The notes: generated by a model not told the origin, from the letters alone. A stretch of 64,000 nucleotides of DNA from Clostridium gelidum (GCF_019977655.1 NZ_AP024849.1:3009001-3073000); one strand, 5' to 3'. Shown: positions 18,321 through 27,751, counted from the stretch's first letter. Translations and numbers: made by a program.

Positions 18321-19595
18321 TCACAAAAGTATTCTGGCAAATCTTTTATTATCTAGTTCATTTTCTTTTAAAAACTTAAGAATATCTTTTAAATAAGTTT
18401 CGTCATGTTCAATTTCTTTTGTTAAGCTTTGAATTGATCTTATTATATTTTCCTTTGAAATTTCCCCATTATAAAGATATTGCCCAACTAGGTAAAATCT
18501 TATATAAGAGAATCTAACAAGCATCATAATATAGCTATCAAATATTACATCACTTTCTGAAAATGGAAAAAGCTCCTTAAACATGTGATTAACTAAATAA
18601 TTTTCAAAAATGTAGCTGTATTTTCCAAAGATATTCTCTTCGCATATATCATAAGCATTTAGGTATAGCTCAGAGTTTTCCATTAAACTCTTATGTTCAT
18701 TAAATCTAAATCCTGATATAACTTTTTCTATACTTGATATAAAATAATTACTGTTACAGTTGTTTCCTAATATAACTTTTATTATATTAAATTTAGAAAG
18801 ATTACTATTACAGTTTTCAAAGACATTTAGTTTATCCAACATTTTTTTATAAAATGATACCTGAAGCATGTAATTTGTTTTATCTCTTTTAAATTCACCA
18901 CTAAAAGACTTAATATTATATGTATTTACAAATTCAATTACTTCGTTGTAGTTATAACATAATTCTTTTCGTGTAATTTCTAAAAAAGATCCAAGCATAT
19001 ATAATCTTTCGCTCAATTCATAGTTTCTATTTTTTATAATATTAATGCTAATTTCTCTTATTTCTTTTATGTATTTAAAATTTGTATAGTCAAACATCTT
19101 GTCATTAGTATCTATCTTCATGGATAAAGTATACTTCCCTAGAGCTTTTTCGCCTTCTTCAAATTCTATTCCTTCTTCTTTTAAAAGTATAATTCTTGCT
19201 ACCTCAATGCAGGAAACATCGAGGGACATTTCATAATAATCATTTACTTTATTTACAACTCTTGGATAATTTGCACAGACATTTGATAAGTATTCTTTTC
19301 CAAGTTTAGATTGAATAACACAGTACTTATTTTTACTTAGAAAAGGACAATTCTTACCATTTTTCAATTTTATTTGGCCATAATCTATATTATCATTCTT
19401 ACATTTATCCTTTATAAAGATATTTTTATTAAGGAGTTTATGAAATTTTTTATCTTGAACATTCTCATATTGCTTAAAGGTGATTTTATCAATATGTATA
19501 TTCCAGCTATTGCAACAGTTATCTTCACAGTTTCCTCCAACACACTTAAATTCATTAACATATGTAGGATATATGATTTTAATATGTTCTTCCAC
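18321..19595 (-). CDS. fliB: FliB-like flagellin lysine-N-methylase
   Basis: A protein of 424 residues. A cysteine-rich N-terminal third (CVGGNCEDNCCNSWN, then CPFLSKNKYCVIQSKLG..SNVCANYPR) is the signature of FliB. FliB methylates surface lysines of flagellin, probably with an Fe-S/SAM chemistry given the cysteines. The remaining Leu/Ile/Tyr-rich helical part is poorly conserved. The start is GTG behind AGGAG. No flagellar genes are in the window, and clostridial members often occur alone. The family is firm; the substrate in this organism is inferred. Confidence 0.85.
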   Translation of the reverse strand: MEEHIKIIYPTYVNEFKCVGGNCEDNCCNSWNIHIDKITFKQYENVQDKKFHKLLNKNIFIKDKCKNDNIDYGQIKLKNGKNCPFLSKNKYCVIQSKLGKEYLSNVCANYPRVVNKVNDYYEMSLDVSCIEVARIILLKEEGIEFEEGEKALGKYTLSMKIDTNDKMFDYTNFKYIKEIREISINIIKNRNYELSERLYMLGSFLEITRKELCYNYNEVIEFVNTYNIKSFSGEFKRDKTNYMLQVSFYKKMLDKLNVFENCNSNLSKFNIIKVILGNNCNSNYFISSIEKVISGFRFNEHKSLMENSELYLNAYDICEENIFGKYSYIFENYLVNHMFKELFPFSESDVIFDSYIMMLVRFSYIRFYLVGQYLYNGEISKENIIRSIQSLTKEIEHDETYLKDILKFLKENELDNKRFARILL

Positions 19596-19700
19596 TTTTA
19601 TCTCCTATTGATTTAATATTTTACATATCTTATATTTCAATCATATTTTAATTTTAAATCAACCTAAATCTTTATACACATATCCAAAAGCCTAAATCTG

Positions 19701-20837
19701 TTATTCACCATACTTTTTATCATATTTCACCTGCACTTTTATATCAGGATGATACTTACAAAACTGACTAATTACAAAATAACAGCTTGGACAGGGCTCC
19801 CATTTACTATACAAAATAAGATTTCCTTCATTCTTTAATACTTTTGCTTCTATTTGCCTATGTATTTCTTCTAATATCTTTTTTTCACTATCAAAGATTC
19901 TGTTATATCCTATACCTAATTTACCTAATTTATTAACTTTACAACTTTCAAAAATTGCAGAATCTTGTGGTGGTTCGGTACAATAATTTGTTATATTATT
20001 ACTACCACTTATTGCTTTAAACTCCTTATTATCAAATACTGCTACGGCTATATTTATAGTGTCCTGTAATGCTTTGCTTTGATCTATTTTAAAAGTTGCT
20101 TTTTCATTTCCGTAAGGTTTCATATATTTATTTAGATTCTTTATTAAACGTTGCATTCTTGGTATGTCACTTTTTAAATGATGGTGATACTCTACAGAAC
20201 CCTTCTTTGGTTTAATATAATGACAACTTATATGCTTCGGTATTTCTATTGATATAGTCTTTATTTTTGTTTTAGCGTTATATTTTTCGTTTACGCTTTC
20301 TTTTTTAATAATAACCATTTTTTTCAATAGTTCAATATCTTTTGCATAAAGATAATCTTTATCTAATTCCTTTTCTAAATCCTCTAATCTTGCTTTTTCT
20401 TCTTTACTTATTCTTATTATAGATATTTTACTTTTTATTTCTTCTATGGCTTTTTGGATATCATAAACATTATCTTGAGAGCTCATCTCTCGTTCATATT
20501 CAATTCTATCTATAATTAGTTTTTTTACTTCACTTATTTTTTCACATAGTTTATTATGTTCATTTTCAAACAATATCATTTTTTCTATATAATCAATAAA
20601 GTCGCGTGCATTATCTGCTCTATAAGTAATAGCAGCTTCCTCAAGGCAATTATATAGCCTCTCTATTACGCTATTATCAAGTTTAAAAGTCTGTGTCATT
20701 TTCTCTTTAAAATTTTGATCATCGAATTCATTTATAATATATCCATCTCTTTTTAATGCATCCTTAAAATCATTTATATTGCTAATTTTTAGTCGTTCTC
20801 TTTTTTTCTTATTTATAATCATATTTCTTTGTGTCAT
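19701..20837 (-). CDS. Toxin-type nucleic-acid deaminase (pfam14424-like)
   Basis: About 378 residues. The last 100 residues contain FDSEKKILEEI (catalytic-Glu motif), ILYSKWEPCPSCYFVISQF (zinc PCxxC) and YHPDIKVQVKY. This is the pattern of the BURPS668_1122 toxin-deaminase family, cytidine-deaminase fold enzymes found at the tips of polymorphic toxins. The first 250 residues are helical, Lys/Glu-rich coiled-coil and not recognisable, with no signal or export domain. No immunity gene is visible next to it. It may act inside the cell, for example in phage defence, or be a displaced toxin tip. The GTG at 20843 lies within the ribosome site, so ATG 20837 is used. Confidence 0.75.
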   Translation of the reverse strand: MTQRNMIINKKKRERLKISNINDFKDALKRDGYIINEFDDQNFKEKMTQTFKLDNSVIERLYNCLEEAAITYRADNARDFIDYIEKMILFENEHNKLCEKISEVKKLIIDRIEYEREMSSQDNVYDIQKAIEEIKSKISIIRISKEEKARLEDLEKELDKDYLYAKDIELLKKMVIIKKESVNEKYNAKTKIKTISIEIPKHISCHYIKPKKGSVEYHHHLKSDIPRMQRLIKNLNKYMKPYGNEKATFKIDQSKALQDTINIAVAVFDNKEFKAISGSNNITNYCTEPPQDSAIFESCKVNKLGKLGIGYNRIFDSEKKILEEIHRQIEAKVLKNEGNLILYSKWEPCPSCYFVISQFCKYHPDIKVQVKYDKKYGE

Positions 20838-20909
20838 ATTCACCTCTTATTTTTGGAGTCCATATTGGAAAATTAAATCAATTAAAATTTTATTATATTA
20901 AAGCAAAAA

Positions 20910-20937
20910 ATCGGGATGGTGCTAGCACCTTCCCGAT
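20910..20937 (-). terminator. Terminator of the chemoreceptor gene
   Basis: Stem ATCGGGA / TCCCGAT with inner GGTGC / GCACC, and T6 on the reverse strand after the hairpin. Confidence 0.85.
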
Positions 20938-21008
20938 AAAAACACTAAATGTTTTTGTTCCATACTCATATTATATACACTGACAATAAAGATAGTCAAT
21001 TATTATTT

Positions 21009-22481
21009 TTATAAATTTATACATATTCCTTCAACTGCAACAACCTCTCCTTCTTTATTGAATACAGGAAATTCTGTTACTTCAAACTTTATTCGTTGCC
21101 CATCTTTATTGAATACTTCTATATGGTATGAAGGTTGCTTAACACCCTGAATAGATAGGGCTGTGTATTGCTCCCCTTGATTGTTAATTGGATTATCTGT
21201 AAGGAACTTAGTGAAATCTGTTAAAAACTCTTTTTCTGTATATCCTAAAAGATTTTTTATAGAAGGACTTACATATTTCATTACACCGTTTATATTATGG
21301 CGATAAAAAAAACATCCTTGTTCACTATCTATGTTTGCAGCATCATTCATGGATTTAATTATATAATTAGTAGATTCTTTTGAGTGTTTTACTACTTCAC
21401 TCATAGAATTAGAAAATTCTTCTGTTGTTGCAACGGCTTCTTCAGTACAAGCCAAATTTTCTTGTGTTATAGCCGATAAATCACACATAATTTGAAGTAC
21501 TTTTTCTTTTTTAGTCGCCATATCTATTCCAGCTTCATTAATTTTATCTATTATGTATTTAATTTCATCAATTTCATTGTTAATTCCAGTAAATTTTTCT
21601 ATTGTGTCTTCTACTATAAGAAACTGATTATTAAATTCTTCTTTAACCACCCCTATAGCTTTTACAGCACCATCTGATTTACTTTGAAGATTATGCACAA
21701 TTTCATCAATTTTCTTTACCGATTCAGTTGTCTGTTCAGCCAATTTTCTAATTTCTGCTGCTACAACAGAGAAACCTTTCCCAGCCTCCCCCGCTCTTTC
21801 TGCTTCTATTGCTGCATTTAAAGCAAGTAAATTAATTTGTTTTGATATCCCTTTTATCATATTGCTGGCTTCATTTATTTCTGCTGCATTATCATTTGTT
21901 CTATGAATAAGATCATAAATTTCTTGCATTGAATTTCCACTTACTTTGGTTTTATTTATTAAACTCTCAATGGTCTGACTTGCTTCATCTTTAAAAATAA
22001 TTACACCATCAATTTCTTTATTAACAGAATAAATATATTTTTTAATATTATCAATAATTTCTCCAAGTTCTACTGCAACATTTTCTCCATCTTTAGTAAC
22101 TTTAGCCTGTATTTCTGTACTTTGCGAGATATTATCTATAATTTTATTCACTTCACCGAAGCTCAAATTAGAATCATTTATGATTTCCATGACTTTATTT
22201 AATGCGCTTTGAACGCCTTCTGAAGTAACAGAAATATTTTTAAGCAAACTCTTCTTGTTATCATTTTCCTGTTTTAGTTTGTTTTTACATACTTTTATTA
22301 CCCTATAATTTTTTGAAAATAAATAAGTAATTATTCCAATATATAAAATAATAATTGCTGACTCCAAGAATTCCTTTGAAGCAATACCATGTATAAATAA
22401 TATGACTCCCAAAATAATGCTAATAGATAAAAGATTTTTATCCTCTTTCCTTTGATTATACAATTTTTTAAAATTAGTCAT
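21009..22481 (-). CDS. Methyl-accepting chemotaxis protein with C-terminal PAS domain
   Basis: A protein of 490 residues. Two membrane helices near the N-terminus (about 18-34 and 37-55) are joined by only a few residues, so there is almost no extracellular sensor. A long cytoplasmic coiled coil contains the signalling tip (AAIEAERAGEAGKGFSVVAAEIRKLAEQT). After it comes a PAS domain (about 385-490: FFYRHNINGVMKYVSPSIKNLLGYTEKEFL, EVFNKDGQRIKFEVTEFPVFNKEGEVV). Sensing is therefore cytoplasmic and located after the signalling tip, an unusual order. It probably reports an internal cue to CheA. Monocistronic. Confidence 0.92.
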   Translation of the reverse strand: MTNFKKLYNQRKEDKNLLSISIILGVILFIHGIASKEFLESAIIILYIGIITYLFSKNYRVIKVCKNKLKQENDNKKSLLKNISVTSEGVQSALNKVMEIINDSNLSFGEVNKIIDNISQSTEIQAKVTKDGENVAVELGEIIDNIKKYIYSVNKEIDGVIIFKDEASQTIESLINKTKVSGNSMQEIYDLIHRTNDNAAEINEASNMIKGISKQINLLALNAAIEAERAGEAGKGFSVVAAEIRKLAEQTTESVKKIDEIVHNLQSKSDGAVKAIGVVKEEFNNQFLIVEDTIEKFTGINNEIDEIKYIIDKINEAGIDMATKKEKVLQIMCDLSAITQENLACTEEAVATTEEFSNSMSEVVKHSKESTNYIIKSMNDAANIDSEQGCFFYRHNINGVMKYVSPSIKNLLGYTEKEFLTDFTKFLTDNPINNQGEQYTALSIQGVKQPSYHIEVFNKDGQRIKFEVTEFPVFNKEGEVVAVEGICINL

Positions 22482-22514
22482 GACTTACCACGCTCCCAAT
22501 CTTTTTAATAATAA

Positions 22515-22550
22515 AAGTCCAATAAAGTTTGCTATTCCTTCATTGGACTT
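22515..22550. terminator. Hairpin upstream of the chemoreceptor gene
   Basis: Arms AAGTCCAAT / ATTGGACTT with partial extension and T-rich flanks. No gene ends here in the visible annotation; it may be a leader structure or the end of an unseen transcript. Confidence 0.4.
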
Positions 22551-22691
22551 TCTTTGATTTATTTGATTTTTTAAAATCTAATTGCATATGAAAAAACTTC
22601 CTAGTATAAATTCCTCATATTCTTAACTTTATCATAAAGAATAAAAAAATATTTTCTCTTCTTTTAATTATAATAGTTTTACAATAGATTT

Positions 22692-22773
22692 ATTGTAAAA
22701 ATCGGAACTTTAATTCAATATAGTGTTTTACTGATAAAATAGTAACCAATTCTTTTGTTCCGAAATTTACAAT
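22692..22773. promoter_or_regulatory. Inverted pair of a shared 17-bp motif upstream of the permease
   Basis: ATTGTAAAAATCGGAAC at 22692-22708 and its inverted near-copy (GTTCCGAAATTTACAAT, 22757-22773) lie before the permease leader. The same motif appears at 25629-25645 and 30961-30977. A weak -10 (TATTAT, about 22795) follows the second copy at a distance fitting an activator-dependent promoter. The adjacent AraC-type regulator is the likely binder (inference). Confidence 0.55.
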
Positions 22774-22855
22774 TCTTTAAAGATTCAAATCTGTTATTAT
22801 GTAGAAAGAAGCTTCTTACAAACATATAATTAAATATTATTTTTATTGAATTTAG

Positions 22856-22890
22856 AGCAATGGTGCTCTGCTAAGCAGAATACCATTGCT
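22856..22890 (+). terminator. Intrinsic terminator in the 5' leader of the permease
   Basis: AGCAATGGT / ACCATTGCT arms enclose an inner TCTGC / GCAGA stem, followed by T5. It lies 37 bp before the permease start, so it could act as an attenuator; no recognised riboswitch precedes it. Confidence 0.75.
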
Positions 22891-22927
22891 TTTTATAATT
22901 TAGTATATAAAAATGGAGGAATTTATT

Positions 22928-24256
22928 ATGGAACACAGAAAATTAAAACGAACTTTAAAAACAAGTGATTTGGTAATTTTTGGTCTGGTATTTATGATAC
23001 CTCTAGCTCCAGCCGGAATGTATGGCGTATATTTACAGCCATCTGGCGGAATGGTTGCATTGTGTTATTTAATAGGAATGGTGGCTATGTTCTTTACCGG
23101 AATGAGTTACAGGGTCATGTCACAAAAATTTCCAACAGCAGGTTCTGTATATGTATATGTTCAGAAAGGCGTATCGCCTGCATTAGGTTTTCTAACAGGT
23201 TGGGCTATATTATTAGATTATTTCTTAATGCCTGCAACTGTTGTTATTATCGGAAGTATCTATGGTAATTCTCTTATACATTCGATTCCAGCTTGGATTT
23301 GGATACTAGTGTTTATCATCTTTAGTACGACAATTAATGTTTTAGGTGTAGATTTGATGTCTAAATGTAGCTGGATACTATTTGCATTGCAGATTGTCGT
23401 AATAGTAGCCTTTATAGGATGTATTATCAGACTTTTACTTAATGGAACTATTCATTTTAACATGATTTCATTTTATAATCCTGCGCAATTTGACTTATCT
23501 AGTATTCTTAAGGCAACAGGTATTGTTGTTCTTAGCTATTTAGGATTTGATGCTATTAGTACATTAGCAGAGGAAACTATTAATCCAGAAAAAGCTGTAG
23601 GAAAAGCAATTATACTTTCAATTTTGATTATTGGATTAATATTTATTGGAACCACTTTTTTTGCAGGAATGGCATATCCAAATTATCAAGACTTAAATCC
23701 TGATACTGCTTTTACAGATGTTGTTACCTTTGTAGGTGGTACATGGCTTAATATATTAACAACAATTACATTAATTGTTTCCTTTGGAATAGCAACAACA
23801 CAAGCTTCTCAAGTAGCGGTTGCAAGAGTGCTTTTTGCAATGGGAAGAGACGGAGTGTTGCCAAAGCAATTGGCCTATGTTAGTAAAAAAACTCAAAGTC
23901 CTGTAGTTGCTACGGTATTAGTTGGAATCATTATAACACCTATTTCACTGTTTTGTTCTCTTGAATTTATAACTTCAATCGTAAGTTTTGGTGCCTTATT
24001 AGGTTTTATTTTATTAAACCTTGCGGTAATCAGTAAATTTTTACTTAAAAATGATGAACCAATCAACTTAAAAAAGAAAATAATAAATTATGGAATATGT
24101 CCTATGATTGGCTTGGCAGTAACTATGTGGATTTTTGTTAATCTAGATGCAAACGCACATTTAATTGGATCAATTTGGCTGTTAGTCGGCGGCTTATATT
24201 TAGCAGGTGTTACAAAATTCTTTAGAAACCCTGTTCCACAGTTGGAGATAGGTTAG
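22928..24256 (+). CDS. APC-family amino acid/amine permease
   Basis: A protein of 442 residues with about 12 membrane helices. The start LKRTLKTSDLVIFGLVFMIPLAPAGMYG and the FPTAGSVYVYVQKGVSPALGFLTGWAILLDYF segment are typical of the amino acid-polyamine-organocation superfamily, importing an amino acid or amine with a cation. An upstream ATG at 22913 lies inside the ribosome site GGAGG, so the ATG at 22928 is chosen. It is divergent from the chemoreceptor and convergent with the AraC regulator. The shared upstream motif links it to the oxidative catabolic operon at 25785-30840, whose substrate it probably imports (inference). Confidence 0.88.
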   Translation: MEHRKLKRTLKTSDLVIFGLVFMIPLAPAGMYGVYLQPSGGMVALCYLIGMVAMFFTGMSYRVMSQKFPTAGSVYVYVQKGVSPALGFLTGWAILLDYFLMPATVVIIGSIYGNSLIHSIPAWIWILVFIIFSTTINVLGVDLMSKCSWILFALQIVVIVAFIGCIIRLLLNGTIHFNMISFYNPAQFDLSSILKATGIVVLSYLGFDAISTLAEETINPEKAVGKAIILSILIIGLIFIGTTFFAGMAYPNYQDLNPDTAFTDVVTFVGGTWLNILTTITLIVSFGIATTQASQVAVARVLFAMGRDGVLPKQLAYVSKKTQSPVVATVLVGIIITPISLFCSLEFITSIVSFGALLGFILLNLAVISKFLLKNDEPINLKKKIINYGICPMIGLAVTMWIFVNLDANAHLIGSIWLLVGGLYLAGVTKFFRNPVPQLEIG

Positions 24257-24375
24257 GCATATTAAAAAAAATGAAGCAGCTTACTTATAAGAATCATTTT
24301 AGAATCTATATGGTTTTTCTTTAAAACTTATTAAAGACGACTATGATTTTTCATATAATTCCACATGATATTAGT

Positions 24376-24420
24376 AAAAGGAATACTCAAAGCACGTATA
24401 TTGCTCTGAATATTCCTTTT
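24376..24420. terminator. Bidirectional terminator, permease/AraC
   Basis: AAAAGGAATA / TATTCCTTTT arms with an additional imperfect inner stem, between convergent genes. Confidence 0.75.
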
Positions 24421-24432
24421 ACTTTTCATTCA

Positions 24433-25281
24433 TTATATAATAATTATTCGTTTTTTATATTCGACTTCTTTTAATGACTTTATATACATCTTGGGTGTTG
24501 TATTTGTAAATTCGTGAAAATCTTTAATCATATGAGATTGATCATAATAACCTAACTCCATAGAAATCTGCGTCAAATTAGATTGAATCATATCTTTATC
24601 TAGCTCATTTAAAGTACTTAATAAATATTGAAACCTCATAAGTTTACAAAATACTTTCGGTGATAATCCAAACTCTTGAGAAAATGTCTTATTTATATAT
24701 CTAACTGAATATCCCGTTGCCTCTGCAAGTTCGTTAATTTTAATTTTTCCTGCCGTCTGCATAATGTTATTCAGCATATATTTCTTTAAATCCTTATATT
24801 TATTTATTTCTTTAAAATTAGCATAAAACTTTATATATCTTTCTAAAAACACCTGTATCTGATAGTTAAAATCTTTGCTTGAAGTAATTTTTTCAAACAG
24901 CTCGTTATCTTTTATCACTTCTAAAAATGGAATTTCTTGTTCAACCAAATCTGACATGGTTATATTTTTAAATTTAAATGGACTTCCTGGTAAAAATCTT
25001 ACTCCAAAGAAATATTTATTTTCAGTATTATGGGTTAATGTTGGACGAAGAACTGTTCCGCATACATGTGCATATGGGGTCTTATCATCACAACAGAATA
25101 GTATATCAATACATCCATCTGGTACTGCGATAAAAGGCCTTTCTATAATATCTTCTTTCTGGAAACAGTAGAAATGAGAAATTCCATAGTTCATTATAAC
25201 TGCCTTATAATAATGAGATGTAGTCATTACAAAGTATGGCTGCTTAGGTCTAATAATATTTTCTTTTATTTCTCCCATCAT
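24433..25281 (-). CDS. AraC-family transcriptional regulator
   Basis: A protein of 282 residues. The N-terminal effector domain (about 20-130: RPFIAVPDGCIDILFCCDD, GVRFLPGSPFKFKNIT) resembles the DUF6597 sensor domain. The C-terminal double HTH (about 180-275) contains INELAEATGYSVRYINKTFSQEFGLSPKVF and ISMELGYYDQSHMIKDFHEFTNTTPKMY. It lies between the permease and the catabolic operon and is probably their activator. The 17-bp motif near both would be its site. ATG at 25281 follows AGGAG. Confidence 0.88.
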   Translation of the reverse strand: MMGEIKENIIRPKQPYFVMTTSHYYKAVIMNYGISHFYCFQKEDIIERPFIAVPDGCIDILFCCDDKTPYAHVCGTVLRPTLTHNTENKYFFGVRFLPGSPFKFKNITMSDLVEQEIPFLEVIKDNELFEKITSSKDFNYQIQVFLERYIKFYANFKEINKYKDLKKYMLNNIMQTAGKIKINELAEATGYSVRYINKTFSQEFGLSPKVFCKLMRFQYLLSTLNELDKDMIQSNLTQISMELGYYDQSHMIKDFHEFTNTTPKMYIKSLKEVEYKKRIIII

Positions 25282-25483
25282 ATCTCATTCACTCCTCTTC
25301 TTTTCTTAAGTAAATTAAACTTCCTTGAATTTGTAAAACCATCTGTACATTATTACTTAAAATATAACTATTTATATTAACTATATATTATTTACTTGAG
25401 GTTGAAAATACATTTTCAATAGCTATGCAGGAATAAAATTATTTTTAATTATATTCAGCAAATAAAGTTTTATCATTCCTTCT

Positions 25484-25548
25484 GCATCCATTTAAATTTT
25501 AACTAACTAAGAAGGTCTATTAAGCATAGGATTACCAACCATTGTAAA
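25484..25548 (-). pseudogene. ridA 3' fragment (dead duplicate)
   Basis: This stretch repeats the last part of ridA (compare 25799-25865). In the same frame it reads FTMVGNPMLNRPS, then has two in-frame stops. It is fused to a copy of the operon's promoter/terminator segment (25551-25645), so it is what remains of a duplicated operon. Confidence 0.8.
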
Positions 25549-25550
25549 AA

Positions 25551-25660
25551 AGAGGTCTAGTTTCTTCTTCGAAACTAGACCTCTTTGTCTTTCTTAAGTA
25601 TTAGATTACTCCATGTATGAAAATAAAAATTGTAAAAATCGGAACTAAATCAATTATTAT
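25551..25660 (-). repeat. Second copy of the catabolic operon's promoter/leader
   Basis: About 110 bp match 30885-30990. They comprise a terminator hairpin (arms 25551-25564 and 25571-25584), the CTTAAGAAAG spacer region, and the 17-bp motif at 25629-25645. It now leads only into the ridA fragment. Confidence 0.75.
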
Positions 25661-25784
25661 TTCTAATCTTATTAAATTTTAATATAAAGTTGTTGAGGTA
25701 TATAGGTTTATACTACAATTTCAAAAGGTGATATACTATCTATATTGCGGATAGTACATCACCTTTTAAAGAATAGAAATTATA

Positions 25785-26183
25785 TTATGAATGGTCAATA
25801 ACTGCATCCATTTCAATTTCAACTAACTGAGATGGTCTATTAAGCATAGGAGTACCTACCATTGTAAAAAGCGGTTTGATATCATGAAAAATTTCTGAAT
25901 AAGCTCTTGCAATTTCAGCTCCATACTTCATATCAGTTGTATAACCTTTTATTCTAATTACTTCTTCTTTTTTAGAACCTGATTTCTCTAGCAATTTCAC
26001 TAGCTTTTCTAAAATATATTTTGTCTGCTCATAAGCACTGTCCTCGCCATAGACTGTACCATCAGGTTGTACAGAAGTAGTTCCCCCAATATAAACAAAT
26101 GGACCAACCTTTACCATTCTAGAATATCCTGTTTTTTCTTCTAAGGGAGCACCTGATGAATAATTTGTTCTTGTTAAATCCAT
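25785..26183 (-). CDS. RidA-family enamine/imine deaminase
   Basis: A protein of 132 residues of the RidA/YjgF/UK114 family: VKVGPFVYIGGTTSVQPDG, YEQTKYILEKLVKLLEKSG, IKGYTTDMKY, and a C-terminal RPSQLVEIEMDAVIDHS. The usual substrate-binding Arg near RPxxAxVE is represented by RPSQLVEIE. These proteins hydrolyse reactive imines and enamines released by PLP or flavin enzymes. It is the last gene of an operon of flavoprotein amine/amino-acid oxidase subunits, whose imine product it would hydrolyse. Confidence 0.9.
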   Translation of the reverse strand: MDLTRTNYSSGAPLEEKTGYSRMVKVGPFVYIGGTTSVQPDGTVYGEDSAYEQTKYILEKLVKLLEKSGSKKEEVIRIKGYTTDMKYGAEIARAYSEIFHDIKPLFTMVGTPMLNRPSQLVEIEMDAVIDHS

Positions 26184-26284
26184 ATTAATTCTCCTTCTTT
26201 AATACTATTTATAAAAAATCTCATACTAAAAAATCAACTTTAGTCTTCAAATTACTTAATAATTGATCTTTGATTATTTAATAT

Positions 26285-27412
26285 CTAAATCTTAGCTTTA
26301 AATCTATCATAACGGAAGGCACTTATATCAAGAGTAGTTCCATTTCCTTCTACCATTTCTGATAACAGCATACCTACTGTTGGAGATATTCCAAAGCCAT
26401 GTCCACAAAATGCACATGCAAGTATAAGTCCAGGAACTTCTTCTACATGACTTATGACAGGTACATGATCTTTACAATCATCTATCCAACCAGCCCAGGT
26501 ACGTACTATTTTAGCATCTTTTAAATCTGGAAAATATTTTATTATTCCTCTACATATACATGAAGCTGTAATACTTGCCGTAGTTGGGGTTCCATTATCT
26601 TTATTTAAAGATTCATAACCTGATGAACCACCAAATACAAAGGAACCATGTTTACTTTGATGCCCATAAAAATCTGCCTCTGCAGTACCAAGCATTTGAT
26701 AAAACATTGGCTTTTGAGCTTCTGTAACAAGAACTTCTAACAGAACCTGATTCATTGGAATATCAATCCCCACGGTAGCAGCTAGCTTTCGGCTTTCATA
26801 ACCTGCTGCTAAAATTATATGATTTCCTTCATACACATTATTTTTAGTTACTACCTGTCTTGCTTTTCCTTTTATTTTTCTAATTTCAATAACTTCTTCC
26901 CCTGTAATAAAACGAGCACCTAATTCTCTTGCTTTACGATAGTAGCCTAAAGTTGTTGTTAAAGGATTAGCATGTCCATCAGTAGGGCACCAGCTTGCCC
27001 CTATAACTTCCTCTGAAAGATATGGATTGATTTCTCTTACTTCATCTCCTGATATTATGTTTACATCAAGTCCACAATCCTCCGCATTCTTAGCAATATT
27101 TGTTAATATCTTCATATGCTCAGGTGTTTTCCCAAGTCTTAAATTTCCTTTTTGGTAATATTCCACATCCACTCCTAGTTCTTCTGAAAGGTTAGGCCAT
27201 AAGTTTTTTATGCCATACATCGCAAGTGGAAGTTCTCTTTTATCACGTCCTGATTGACGAACTCCTCCTCCATTTCTTGTTGAACCACCATCTCCAACAC
27301 TGTCACCTTTATCTAGGACAATAACAGAATGGCCTTTTTTTGATAAGTAATATGCTGCTGCATTTCCAATTACACCACTTCCGATAATTATTACATCTGC
27401 ATTATTTTTCAT
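26285..27412 (-). CDS. FAD-dependent amino-acid/opine dehydrogenase, DadA/HcnC-like subunit
   Basis: About 375 residues. An N-terminal FAD-binding fold (DVIIIGSGVIGNAAAYYLSKKGHSVIVLDKGD) and a DAO-type C-terminus (GHGFGISPTVGMLLSEMV) are visible. It is homologous to the catalytic beta subunit of opine oxidases, HcnC and heteromeric proline dehydrogenases, which dehydrogenate a C-N bond. The ATG at 27412 is behind GGGGGG; an upstream ATG gives seven extra residues. It starts one base after the preceding stop and forms a complex with the BFD, pyridine-nucleotide/FAD and 2Fe-2S subunits encoded upstream. Confidence 0.82.
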   Translation of the reverse strand: MKNNADVIIIGSGVIGNAAAYYLSKKGHSVIVLDKGDSVGDGGSTRNGGGVRQSGRDKRELPLAMYGIKNLWPNLSEELGVDVEYYQKGNLRLGKTPEHMKILTNIAKNAEDCGLDVNIISGDEVREINPYLSEEVIGASWCPTDGHANPLTTTLGYYRKARELGARFITGEEVIEIRKIKGKARQVVTKNNVYEGNHIILAAGYESRKLAATVGIDIPMNQVLLEVLVTEAQKPMFYQMLGTAEADFYGHQSKHGSFVFGGSSGYESLNKDNGTPTTASITASCICRGIIKYFPDLKDAKIVRTWAGWIDDCKDHVPVISHVEEVPGLILACAFCGHGFGISPTVGMLLSEMVEGNGTTLDISAFRYDRFKAKI

Positions 27413-27413
27413 G

Positions 27414-27740
27414 TTATTCCCCCCTTTGTTCATTTCCGAAGACTTCCATTTCTATTGGTCTCATAGGCGCACGTGATACTGATGGTTCTAATTCTAAAGG
27501 CGATATTTTAAGCTCTCTTGCTACAATCCCATTAACCAATTTACCACAGGTTTGCCCTTGACAAAGACCCATACCAGTTCTTAAATATCTTCTAATTTCA
27601 GTTATGGTAAACATACCATCATGTACTGCTCTTCGTATTTCGCCTTTTGTTATTTCTTCGCAGCGGCAAATTATTATATTGTCATCAAGCTGCGGAATGA
27701 ATTTACCTATATCTCTTGATCTATCATTTACTTTACTCAT
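27414..27740 (-). CDS. BFD-like [2Fe-2S] subunit
   Basis: A protein of 108 residues. The four-cysteine pattern CRCEE ... GMGLCQGQTCG is the bacterioferritin-associated-ferredoxin-like 2Fe-2S domain. In related HcnB/OoxA proteins it is fused to the flavoprotein; here it is a separate gene between the two flavoproteins. It probably passes electrons between them. It is tightly packed: 11 bp after the upstream gene and 1 bp before the next. Confidence 0.85.
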   Translation of the reverse strand: MSKVNDRSRDIGKFIPQLDDNIIICRCEEITKGEIRRAVHDGMFTITEIRRYLRTGMGLCQGQTCGKLVNGIVARELKISPLELEPSVSRAPMRPIEMEVFGNEQRGE

Positions 27741-27751
27741 AATCTTACCTC

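Noticed and set aside
22681..22927. Riboswitch in the permease leader
   Set aside because: Only a terminator and an inverted DNA motif are seen; no known aptamer consensus recognised.
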